Positions 1 to 5,319 of a DNA stretch of 5,351 nucleotides are shown one piece after another. The notes beneath the pieces are model-generated. The model had not been told where the DNA came from. It did no database searches and worked only from the letters and a program-made list of their open reading frames with translations. Location of the stretch: NCBI GenBank assembly GCA_028064945.1, contig JAPTWQ010000094.1, positions 1 through 5,351 on the forward strand, read 5' to 3'. The DNA comes from Nitrospiraceae bacterium. GTDB taxonomy: Bacteria > Nitrospirota_A > Leptospirillia > Leptospirillales > Leptospirillaceae. Made by a program: the position numbers and the translations under genes. The stretch's first letter is position 1; every line of letters starts with the position of its first letter.

Positions 1-126
1 CATATTCCGGTCATGCATGCGGTTGACCTCTTCAAGCTGGACAATGTAATTCTGGATGAAGACGATTTCCTTCTGGATATCTCCCAATGCCAGAAGATCT
101 GTCTGCTCTCCTTCAGTAATCTCCAT
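1..126 (-). CDS. Partial unknown protein, N-terminal 42 residues
   Basis: The reading frame is open from an ATG at 126 to the left edge of the window, giving 42 codons with no stop. A consensus ribosome binding site (GGAGG, 138-134) lies 7 bases before the ATG, which makes this start convincing even though most of the gene is outside. The visible residues begin MEITEGEQTD and continue into a stretch with regularly spaced hydrophobic residues among Glu, Gln and Lys (for example IQKEIVFIQNYIVQLEEV), as expected of an amphipathic helix or coiled coil. No signal peptide or membrane segment is seen. I do not recognise the family and propose no function. It lies 398 bases downstream of the tRNA gene, so it probably has its own promoter, but I found no clear -35/-10 pair upstream. 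Confidence 0.7.
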   Translation of the reverse strand, partial: MEITEGEQTDLLALGDIQKEIVFIQNYIVQLEEVNRMHDRNM

Positions 127-223
127 CACCCATCCTCCGATTTGTGTTCTTGGACCCTTGACCTGAATTTAACGACTCAATTCCGGCAATGAAGGAATCG
201 TTTTCAATGGAGCTGTCATCCGC

Positions 224-236
224 AAGAAATTTTCTT
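224..236. repeat. Small perfect palindrome, possible operator
   Basis: AAGAAA and TTTCTT are exact inverted arms of six bases around a single central T. The centre is too small to form an RNA hairpin, so if it matters it would be as a dimeric regulator site about 90 bases upstream of the leftmost gene. A/T-only palindromes of this size also arise by chance. Confidence 0.2.
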
Positions 237-362
237 CCTGCCCGATGGGTAACTTCTTCGAGTCATTTCCAATAACGGCTGGACAAGAATCAATCCTTTA
301 TGTTCAATAGTGCCACATTCACCGCTGGATTCCAAGGGAAGGAAGACGCTTTACCCACAGTG

Positions 363-374
363 AATCAATCATTC
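363..374. repeat. 12-base direct repeat, copy 1 (AATCAATCATTC)
   Basis: This sequence is identical to 675-686. The two copies lie on either side of the tRNA-Asn gene, 312 bases apart. This copy also overlaps a short inverted repeat (361-375). The meaning is unknown and chance is possible in A+T-rich spacer. Confidence 0.4.
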
Positions 375-518
375 ATCTTCTTTTTTTTACCCAGAAAAAT
401 GAACGTGACTAGAAACCTTCTCGGTCGGGAGGGCGAAGAACTTGAGGAGGCGGCGTATCAAAGGAAATTTCGCGAGCATAACGAAAAGTTGATGCACGGA
501 GAGAGTCTTGATTTGAAG

Positions 519-524
519 AAAAAA
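519..524 (-). terminator. U-tract directly after the tRNA CCA end
   Basis: Six consecutive T on the minus strand start at the base after the encoded CCA, followed by CTTC. There is no separate hairpin, so termination here would depend on the GC-rich tRNA acceptor and T arms acting as the stem. This is weak evidence; the tract could equally be a processing or spacer sequence. Confidence 0.25.
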
Positions 525-600
525 TGGCTCCCCGGGCAGGGATCGAACCTGCGACATGGTGATTAACAGTCACCCGCTCTGCCGACTGAGCTACCGGGGA
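525..600 (-). tRNA. tRNA-Asn (anticodon GTT), CCA encoded
   Basis: The minus strand folds into a complete cloverleaf. The acceptor stem TCCCCGG (600-594) pairs perfectly with CCGGGGA (535-529), with discriminator G at 528 and an encoded CCA at 527-525. The D arm is GCTC/GAGC, the anticodon stem GGTGA/TCACC encloses the loop CTGTTAA, and the T arm GCAGG/CCTGC encloses TTCGATC. The anticodon GTT (567-565) reads AAC and AAU, so it carries asparagine. The five-base variable region marks a class I tRNA. The mature body without CCA is 73 nucleotides. It is the only RNA gene visible here, and it lies 99 bases after the dCTP deaminase stop codon on the same strand, behind its own likely promoter. Confidence 0.97.
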
Positions 601-627
601 TCGTGGGAGGGAAAGAGATTACGACGA

Positions 628-644
628 CGTGTCGCTGGAACACG
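628..644 (-). other. Hairpin in the tRNA precursor leader
   Basis: On the minus strand CGTGT and ACACG form a five-base-pair stem around the seven-base loop TCCAGCG. It lies between the predicted tRNA promoter and the mature 5' end, at or next to the expected transcription start. No T-run follows, so it is not a terminator. It may be a pre-tRNA leader structure or chance. Confidence 0.3.
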
Positions 645-651
645 GAGGATC

Positions 652-680
652 ATCTTATTGGTTCCTGCAAAAAAAATCAA
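652..680 (-). promoter_or_regulatory. Candidate sigma70 promoter for tRNA-Asn
   Basis: On the minus strand TTGATT (680-675) and TAAGAT (657-652) are separated by exactly 17 bases, each matching four of six consensus positions for -35 and -10. Transcription would begin near 645, leaving a leader of about 45 bases before the mature tRNA 5' end. The -35 hexamer lies inside the second copy of a 12-base repeat. The spacer contains a run of A/T next to the -35, which is common but not decisive. This is inferred from spacing and match only. Confidence 0.45.
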
Positions 681-686
681 TCATTC
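675..686. repeat. 12-base direct repeat, copy 2 (AATCAATCATTC)
   Basis: This is an exact copy of 363-374 on the other side of the tRNA gene. It contains the predicted -35 element of the tRNA promoter, so its sequence may be kept for that reason alone. Confidence 0.4.
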
Positions 687-699
687 GAGCGGAAATTTT

Positions 700-1815
700 T
701 CATCGGGGAGCTTCTCCGAAAAAATCATTGATAAAATAACGGCTCAAATTAAGCCCCTGGTGAGTATAGCTCGATCCGATGGCAGCCCCGTAGGGGAGAT
801 CGGGCTCCCTGTCCATTTTTTCATAGCGCAGCTTAAAAACGGGCTGTCCATCGACTATCCGAAAAGGAACATCATGGGGGCGCACTTCTAGAACACCGCG
901 GGCACCATCTCCCGAGATTCCGAATCCCGGATCAAAAAAACCTGCGTAGTGGGTCCGGATTTCGCCAGCAGCGGCATCAAAGGGAAGCATCTCGGCCGCC
1001 AGATCAATGGGGACACGAATTTTTGCACTCGAAGCAAAGAGATAAAACTTTTCCGGCTCCAGAACCATCTCTCCCCGTGTCGGAGGGGGGACCGGCTCCC
1101 AAAAGTCGGTGGCCTTTTGCTGGTCGCCGGGAACAAGACTCAGAATTCCGGCATCGTGCCTGGCCCGGAATCCGATGATCGGCATTCCTGTCAGCTTGAC
1201 ACCGAGATAGAGGGAGCCATCCGTGATCCTATCGAAAGGATTGATCCCGACAGCCCCTCCGTCAGAAACAAACAGGGGCGACCTTCGGTGGCGATCAAGT
1301 AGAACTTCCTCCGAGAGGAAGTCTCTCTTTTCAAAAAACCGAACCTGACAAAGAGCTAGTCCTTGACTAACCCTCAAGGAAAAGGACCGAGAGAAGACCT
1401 CAAGATAGAGCCGCCCGGTATAGCCGGGAGAAATATCGTCGAAACGATCTCCTGTCTCGGTAATGACACGCGTAAAGACATCGAGACGACCCGTGGAGGA
1501 CTTGGGATTTGCCTTGGCGGACAAGTGAGCGGGGAGGTTCAGTGACTCCATGAGGGGCACGAGGTAGACGGCCCCCCTCTCGAGATAGGAAGAGGTTCGA
1601 AGGTCAATGGAGTAAAGGGAGAGATCCTGAAGGATATCCGACACCGGGGTGGAAAGGGGAAGGAAGCTTGAACGAAGTCGATAGGCCGTGGGGCCCAAGC
1701 GAAGGTCCATGGAGGAGGGTTGGATCTGCCGAGGCCCCCAGGAGGCGTCCGACACAATGACTCCTTCTTGGACGAGCCCACGGATTTGGCAATCGCTTAA
1801 AGTTCCCAAGGCCAT
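700..1815 (-). CDS. dcd: Long-form 2'-deoxycytidine 5'-triphosphate deaminase
   Basis: It is predicted to convert dCTP to dUTP and ammonia in the cytoplasm, supplying dUMP for thymidylate synthesis. At 371 residues it is about twice the length of the E. coli-type Dcd and fits the long DCD family with two related beta-rich domains. In the first half, QIQPSSMDLRLG (30-41) matches the conserved Dcd N-terminal motif, and NPKSSTGRL (103-111) and GYTGRLYLEV (131-140) place S106, R110 and E139 on E. coli S111, R115 and catalytic E138. The second half repeats the pattern (HYAGFFDPGFG 289-299, GVLEV 307-311), but A281 and E285 stand where Ser and Arg should be. The ATG overlaps the bluB stop by 19 bases, and GAGGA lies directly against it. 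A TTG at 1809 has the same GAGGA six bases upstream and may be the true start, shortening the protein by two residues. Deaminase activity is inferred from homology; a dUTPase or bifunctional role is the main alternative. Confidence 0.85.
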   Translation of the reverse strand: MALGTLSDCQIRGLVQEGVIVSDASWGPRQIQPSSMDLRLGPTAYRLRSSFLPLSTPVSDILQDLSLYSIDLRTSSYLERGAVYLVPLMESLNLPAHLSAKANPKSSTGRLDVFTRVITETGDRFDDISPGYTGRLYLEVFSRSFSLRVSQGLALCQVRFFEKRDFLSEEVLLDRHRRSPLFVSDGGAVGINPFDRITDGSLYLGVKLTGMPIIGFRARHDAGILSLVPGDQQKATDFWEPVPPPTRGEMVLEPEKFYLFASSAKIRVPIDLAAEMLPFDAAAGEIRTHYAGFFDPGFGISGDGARGVLEVRPHDVPFRIVDGQPVFKLRYEKMDREPDLPYGAAIGSSYTHQGLNLSRYFINDFFGEAPR

Positions 1816-2582
1816 TCCTCGCGTCGGTCAAGGCCTGGAGACATCGACTCCCATAGAGTCCCTTCCTGTCGATTCCACCCATCGACAAAGACATGCTTGG
1901 AGAGTGGTTGGCGATACGCCCAATCCTCGGTCTCGAGCATGGGCCGGCGAGGAAATTCCCGGACATACCCCAGACAGAGAATGCCAATGGGACGAACATG
2001 ATAGGGGAGATTCAGAATACCCTGAACATCTTCACGGCGAAAAATTGTCACCCATCCCATGCCAATGCCCTCAGCCCTTGCCGCCAGCCACAGGTTCATG
2101 ATGGCGCACGAGGCGCTGTAAAGATCGGTATCCTGATCGGAAAGACGGCCGAGAACAAAGGGACCCTCCCTAGCTGGATCGATCGTCACCGCAATGAGAA
2201 GCGGTGCATCGAGAATGGCATCCACCTTAAGAGAGAGGAACTTTTCAGAGCGCGGTGACTCGAAGACAATGGCGGCGGCCTGACGCTCCTTGTCGACAAC
2301 ACGCTTGAGCTCCCGTCGGATTTCATCCTTTTCTATGAGGATGAAGTTCCATGGCTGCATGAACCCCACCGAGGGAGCATGATGAGCCGCCTTGAGCAGG
2401 CGGAGAACAGTCTCCATCGGAATGGGGTCGGGGAGAAACTCCCGACGTATATCCCGTCGGGTGTAGATGGCGTGATAGACCCCCATCTTCTCATCTTCTG
2501 GAAGGGAGTGGTCAGGACGAGAAGCAGGCTCTCTCTTTTCCTTTTTTCCCGGAAGGTTGTCATTGTACTGTCCCGAGGTCAT
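1797..2582 (-). CDS. bluB: 5,6-dimethylbenzimidazole synthase BluB
   Basis: BluB uses oxygen to fragment reduced FMN into 5,6-dimethylbenzimidazole, the lower ligand of cobalamin. It belongs to the nitroreductase-like flavoprotein fold. Family hallmarks are all present: TRRDIRREFLPDP (41-53), AAHHAPSVGFMQPWNF (65-80), LGRLSDQDTDLYS (144-156), NLWLAARAEGIGMGW (163-177) and CLGYV (203-207). D44 matches the essential Asp32 of Sinorhizobium meliloti BluB, but T179 stands where that enzyme has Ser167. At 261 residues it is longer than the S. meliloti protein (227), with about 30 extra charged residues at the N terminus and a short C-terminal tail. The ATG shares its A with the stop of the gene before (TGATG), so translation is probably coupled. 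Met33 (ATG at 2486) is an alternative start that would give a normal N terminus but has only a poor ribosome binding site. No other cobalamin gene is in the window. Confidence 0.93.
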   Translation of the reverse strand: MTSGQYNDNLPGKKEKREPASRPDHSLPEDEKMGVYHAIYTRRDIRREFLPDPIPMETVLRLLKAAHHAPSVGFMQPWNFILIEKDEIRRELKRVVDKERQAAAIVFESPRSEKFLSLKVDAILDAPLLIAVTIDPAREGPFVLGRLSDQDTDLYSASCAIMNLWLAARAEGIGMGWVTIFRREDVQGILNLPYHVRPIGILCLGYVREFPRRPMLETEDWAYRQPLSKHVFVDGWNRQEGTLWESMSPGLDRREEWPWEL

Positions 2583-3817
2583 CAGACAAGCCCCGGGGAA
2601 ACACGCCGAGGGGTATGCTCACGGGGAGCATTTTCTTGCCCGCGCTGATGGAGCGGAGACGGAAAGTGTCCCTCAGGACTGCGGAGGGCTTCACTCGTTT
2701 TCACCGGCTCGGAGGGAGAGACGCTCGACGACTTCCCGTCGTCACCTTCTGGAAAAATTGCGTCAGAAGAGACATCCGGATAAGAGTAGATCTTGTTTTC
2801 GTAGTTTTTCAAAAGGACCTGACCATTTTCCCGGCCGAGAAGATAGTCATCGGCAAGAACAGGGATTTTCCCCCCTCCTCCAGGAGCATCGATGACAAAA
2901 TGGGGGATGGCCATTCCGGAGATATTTCCTTGGAGCGCCTTCATGATGGAAATTCCCTTTTCGACAGGGGTTCGGAAATGATTGGCTCCCCGGGTGAGGT
3001 CGGCTTGATAGAGATAATAGGGTTTGACACGGATCTTCAAAAGGCCCTTGAAGAGGGTTCCCAGAACTTCGGCATCGTCATTGATCCCTTTCATGAGAAC
3101 GGTCTGACATCCCAAGGGAATTCCGGCATCGGCCAAGAGGCGACATGCCTCTGAAGACTCCGGGGTAATCTCCCGGGGATGGTTGAAGTGAAGATTCATA
3201 TAGAGGGGATGAAATCGGGAGAGCATTCGACAAAGCTCAGGGGTCACTCTTTGGGGGAGGGCTGATGGAACCCGAGTCCCGATACGGATGATTTCGAGAT
3301 GTTCAATGGAGCGTAACCCTGTAAGAATCTCCTCGAGAACCTCATCCTTGAGCATCAGGGGATCGCCTCCGGAGAGGATGACATCTCTGACTTCGGAATG
3401 CTCCCGAATATAGTCAATTCCCTGTCGAATTTCTTCCCGGCTCACAACCCCTTCGGGCTTACCGACAAGACGTTTTCGTGTGCAATATCGACAATAAATG
3501 GGACATTGGTTGGTCACAAGGAAAAGAACACGGTCCGGATATCGATGAACGATCGCAGGAACCGGACTATCCGCGTCTTCGCCAAGAGGATCCTCCGGGC
3601 TGTCGGCATCCATCCACTCCGCCGGATCTGGTATGACCTGAAGACCGATCGGATCTTGGGGGTCTGAGATCAGAGAGCGGTAATAATCATTGATTCGAAT
3701 GGGGTAAAGGCCTTCAACCTTTTCGGGGCCAACTCCATTCGCCTCGATCACCCACTCAGGAGGAAGGTCGGCCCCATGCCTGACCCCCTCGACTAGCAGC
3801 TTTTGCCATTCCTGCAT
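2582..3817 (-). CDS. kamA: Lysine 2,3-aminomutase-type radical SAM enzyme
   Basis: It is predicted to interconvert L-lysine and L-beta-lysine using a 4Fe-4S cluster, AdoMet and PLP. It aligns with Clostridium subterminale KAM at a constant offset of 20 residues through the core. Cluster cysteines C105, C109 and C112 (CPIYCRYC) match C125/C129/C132. SGGDP (149-153) is the AdoMet-contact motif. R114 matches R134 (substrate carboxylate), D273 and D310 match the lysine-binding D293 and D330, and K317 in APGGGGK matches the PLP lysine K337. Keeping both Asp argues against glutamate 2,3-aminomutase, and the GGGGK motif argues against the EF-P enzyme EpmB. Unlike the clostridial enzyme it lacks all four zinc cysteines, and from about residue 350 it ends in some 60 Ser/Pro/Glu-rich, probably disordered residues. 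The start has GAGGGG (3827-3822) four bases upstream. No beta-lysine acetyltransferase gene is in view; the exact substrate is inferred. Confidence 0.88.
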   Translation of the reverse strand: MQEWQKLLVEGVRHGADLPPEWVIEANGVGPEKVEGLYPIRINDYYRSLISDPQDPIGLQVIPDPAEWMDADSPEDPLGEDADSPVPAIVHRYPDRVLFLVTNQCPIYCRYCTRKRLVGKPEGVVSREEIRQGIDYIREHSEVRDVILSGGDPLMLKDEVLEEILTGLRSIEHLEIIRIGTRVPSALPQRVTPELCRMLSRFHPLYMNLHFNHPREITPESSEACRLLADAGIPLGCQTVLMKGINDDAEVLGTLFKGLLKIRVKPYYLYQADLTRGANHFRTPVEKGISIMKALQGNISGMAIPHFVIDAPGGGGKIPVLADDYLLGRENGQVLLKNYENKIYSYPDVSSDAIFPEGDDGKSSSVSPSEPVKTSEALRSPEGHFPSPLHQRGQENAPREHTPRRVSPGLV

Positions 3818-3833
3818 CGTTCCCCTCGCCTAA

Positions 3834-3852
3834 ACAGGGAAAACGCCCCTGT
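3834..3852 (-). other. Leader hairpin just before the kamA ribosome binding site
   Basis: In minus-strand RNA ACAGGGG (3852-3846) pairs with UCCCUGU (3840-3834) around the loop CGUUU: six Watson-Crick pairs and one G-U. Only three U follow, so it would be a poor terminator. It ends six bases before the GAGGGG ribosome binding site of kamA, so it could affect transcript stability, ribosome access or readthrough from the upstream gene. Its function is unknown. Confidence 0.4.
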
Positions 3853-3879
3853 CTGCTTTGAGAAATATTTGAGAGACAG

Positions 3880-3912
3880 TCGACTTTTCCTTCTTTTAAT
3901 CTCGACTTTCCC
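3880..3912. repeat. Direct repeat TCGACTTT(T/C)CC, possible operator
   Basis: TCGACTTTTCC (3880-3890) and TCGACTTTCCC (3902-3912) differ at one base and start 22 bases apart, about two turns of DNA. On the coding strand they read GGGAAAGTCGA and GGAAAAGTCGA. They sit in the A+T-rich 113-base gap between the ATP-grasp-like gene and kamA, where a regulator of kamA could bind. I found no good -35/-10 pair around them, so an operator role is inference. Confidence 0.35.
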
Positions 3913-3930
3913 ATATTTTAAAATCACTTA

Positions 3931-5319
3931 TTAGCCTGTTTTTTCGGTGAAATCCTGCACAGGAGACCACGCAGGTGACAGAATGGCGTCAACCATGCCG
4001 TGAATGAGTTTTTTGTCTTTCGGGCAGGCCGTGACCAAAACGCCTCCGGTCCTGACCGTCTCCCGGGTCGGGCCCGTCACGAAGTAATACGGACACAGAC
4101 GAACACGGTAGCCTTCCTCCTGCTCGACTTCCGACGGAAAGTCGAACCCGGTCATGGGATAGACATGCGTCTGACGAAAAGGCTGAAGGACGCTCGGGCT
4201 TCGCGAGAAAGAGTCCATGGCATGAGAAACAGCCTCTTTCCATGACTCTTCGGGAAGATCGTGGCCGACAACAACCCCTCGACTGCCCCAAGACAGGGGA
4301 GAAAAACCGGATGGTTTAATAATGAATCGGCGCTCCCGCTGAGTCAACCCAGCAAGATCTCGAAAATCGTGAAGCTCACGATCTCCCGCCACAAGGGACG
4401 GTGTCAGTGAGGCCTGAGCGGGGACGGGTGCCGGATCAAGAACCCAGGTCGGAGGAATCAGTCGATCAAGCAGGGCGACGGACTCCGAAGAAAGATTCCG
4501 GCACCAGTGAGAACGCAGACGAGGATGGTGCCAGAGAGCCATCCCCATTTTTTCTTCAAGCCAGGGCTTGATCGGAGGAGTGATTCGGACCTTGCCTCCC
4601 TTGGCAAAATAGAGCATGAGGTCAGATTTGGGAATATTCGGAAGATCGAAGAGCTCAAAAAAACGATAGATAGTCGTTATCCGATGGGTAGCCCCATCGG
4701 GACCCGGAAAAAAGAACCCATTTTCGTCAAATCGAAGCTCCCGGGGATGAAGGCAAAATGCAGGAAAGTACCCCCGGGTCAGATCTCCCGCAATGAGGGA
4801 CATTTCATTTCTATAGTCTTGAGACTCATCGGAAACAACAATGGCCAGAACAGGGTTGGGGTCAAGGGACTGAATCATGGCGGCAAAGCCTTGGAGTATC
4901 CCTTCAGGGCCGCCGATCATTCCTCCCTGCCCCCGATCGCGGTAGATTCTTGAGAGAGCCAGAAGAAGACCCGGGCCTCCCGGGACAGCATCCATCTCAG
5001 TGAGAACGGGTCCTTCAGATGTTAACAGGAGATCCGGGCGCAGGACTCCGGGAAGATCAGATCTGAATCGGCGGGCAAGGCCATAGGCGAGGAGGTCCGG
5101 AGGCTTGCCCCGATCAAGGTAGTCCCTGACAAACTCCTCCCCCACTGAGGGCTCACGGTAAAGACGGTCAAAGGCTCGGTAAAAAGAAAGGAGCGCCTGT
5201 CCCAACGAGGAGAGAAATGAGTCGTCGATCCCGGAAAAGCTGACTGGGTGAGGTGAAAATCGAAAAGGCCTCTCAAAAAGCCCCTGGACCTTCAGGGTCG
5301 ATCCAACATTTTTGTACAA
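3931..5319 (-). CDS. Unrecognised ATP-grasp-like protein, possible amide ligase
   Basis: I do not recognise a named family. Several short motifs resemble ATP-grasp ligases, mainly the circularly permuted, glutathionylspermidine synthase-like kind. EGPVLTEMDAVPGGPG (102-117) resembles the acidic E-x-N/D metal-binding segment. THRITTIYRFFELFDL (211-226) resembles the V-D-x-I-Y-R strand. KPSGFSPLSWGSRG (335-348) looks like the ATP-binding Lys plus a glycine-rich loop, followed by LQPF (378-381), YRVRLC (404-409) and TGGVLV (424-429). The acidic motif comes before the lysine loop, the reverse of the normal order, which suggests permutation. Such enzymes join a carboxylate to an amine using ATP. 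No signal peptide or membrane helix is seen, so it is probably cytoplasmic. The start chosen is a TTG with GGAGG (5329-5325) five bases upstream. The frame stays open to the window edge, so a longer N terminus is possible. It ends in TAATAA, 113 bases before kamA. Confidence 0.6.
   Translation of the reverse strand: MYKNVGSTLKVQGLFERPFRFSPHPVSFSGIDDSFLSSLGQALLSFYRAFDRLYREPSVGEEFVRDYLDRGKPPDLLAYGLARRFRSDLPGVLRPDLLLTSEGPVLTEMDAVPGGPGLLLALSRIYRDRGQGGMIGGPEGILQGFAAMIQSLDPNPVLAIVVSDESQDYRNEMSLIAGDLTRGYFPAFCLHPRELRFDENGFFFPGPDGATHRITTIYRFFELFDLPNIPKSDLMLYFAKGGKVRITPPIKPWLEEKMGMALWHHPRLRSHWCRNLSSESVALLDRLIPPTWVLDPAPVPAQASLTPSLVAGDRELHDFRDLAGLTQRERRFIIKPSGFSPLSWGSRGVVVGHDLPEESWKEAVSHAMDSFSRSPSVLQPFRQTHVYPMTGFDFPSEVEQEEGYRVRLCPYYFVTGPTRETVRTGGVLVTACPKDKKLIHGMVDAILSPAWSPVQDFTEKTG

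Larger units (their letters stand above)
127..524. other. Intergenic region with no convincing gene
   Basis: These 398 bases separate the tRNA 3' end from the leftmost gene. They are richer in A+T than the flanking genes. They contain a near-perfect palindrome AAGAAATTTTCTT (224-236), one copy of a 12-base repeat (363-374), and a short AT-only inverted repeat TGAAT/ATTCA (361-375) followed by a run of eight T (381-388) that would make at most a weak plus-strand terminator. A plus-strand open frame from 300 runs into the tRNA antisense sequence and is rejected as a gene. I found no convincing sigma70 promoter for the leftmost gene. Confidence 0.55.

Noticed and set aside
361..388. Inverted repeat TGAAT/ATTCA followed by eight T, as a plus-strand terminator
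   Set aside because: The stem is five A/T-rich pairs, no plus-strand gene precedes it, and its stability would be too low.
300..566. Plus-strand open frame of 88 codons whose middle (LGREGEELEE) recalls the YraN start
   Set aside because: It ends inside the antisense of the tRNA (the typical spurious PGQGSNLRHGD tail), has no ribosome binding site, and lacks the YraN nuclease motif. The resemblance is one short charged stretch.
525..600. tRNA-Asn as an integration site with a mobile element downstream
   Set aside because: No integrase, no second copy of the tRNA 3' end and no composition break are seen within the window; flanking sequence beyond the left edge would be needed.
703..735. Terminator after the deaminase stop codon
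   Set aside because: The only stem (GGAG/CTCC) is four pairs, lies within the last codons and is not followed by a T-run; the later T8 (676-669) has no stable stem before it.
1604..1999. Minus-strand frame of 131 codons spanning the bluB-dcd junction
   Set aside because: It is in another frame of two clearly homologous genes and has Pro/Ser/Arg-rich composition with no motif, so it is a shadow.
2615..3154. Plus-strand open frame of 179 codons opposite kamA
   Set aside because: It is fully antisense to a well-supported radical SAM enzyme, has no recognisable motif, and is explained by the GC-rich codon pattern of the real gene.
2582..3817. Assignment of the radical SAM gene as epmB (EF-P beta-lysylation)
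   Set aside because: It has the KAM-type D-A-P-G-G-G-G-K motif and both lysine-binding Asp residues, and neither efp nor epmA is nearby.
4507..4953. Plus-strand open frame of 148 codons opposite the ATP-grasp-like gene
   Set aside because: It is a shadow frame with no domain-like pattern; the opposite strand is open for 462 codons with a good ribosome binding site.
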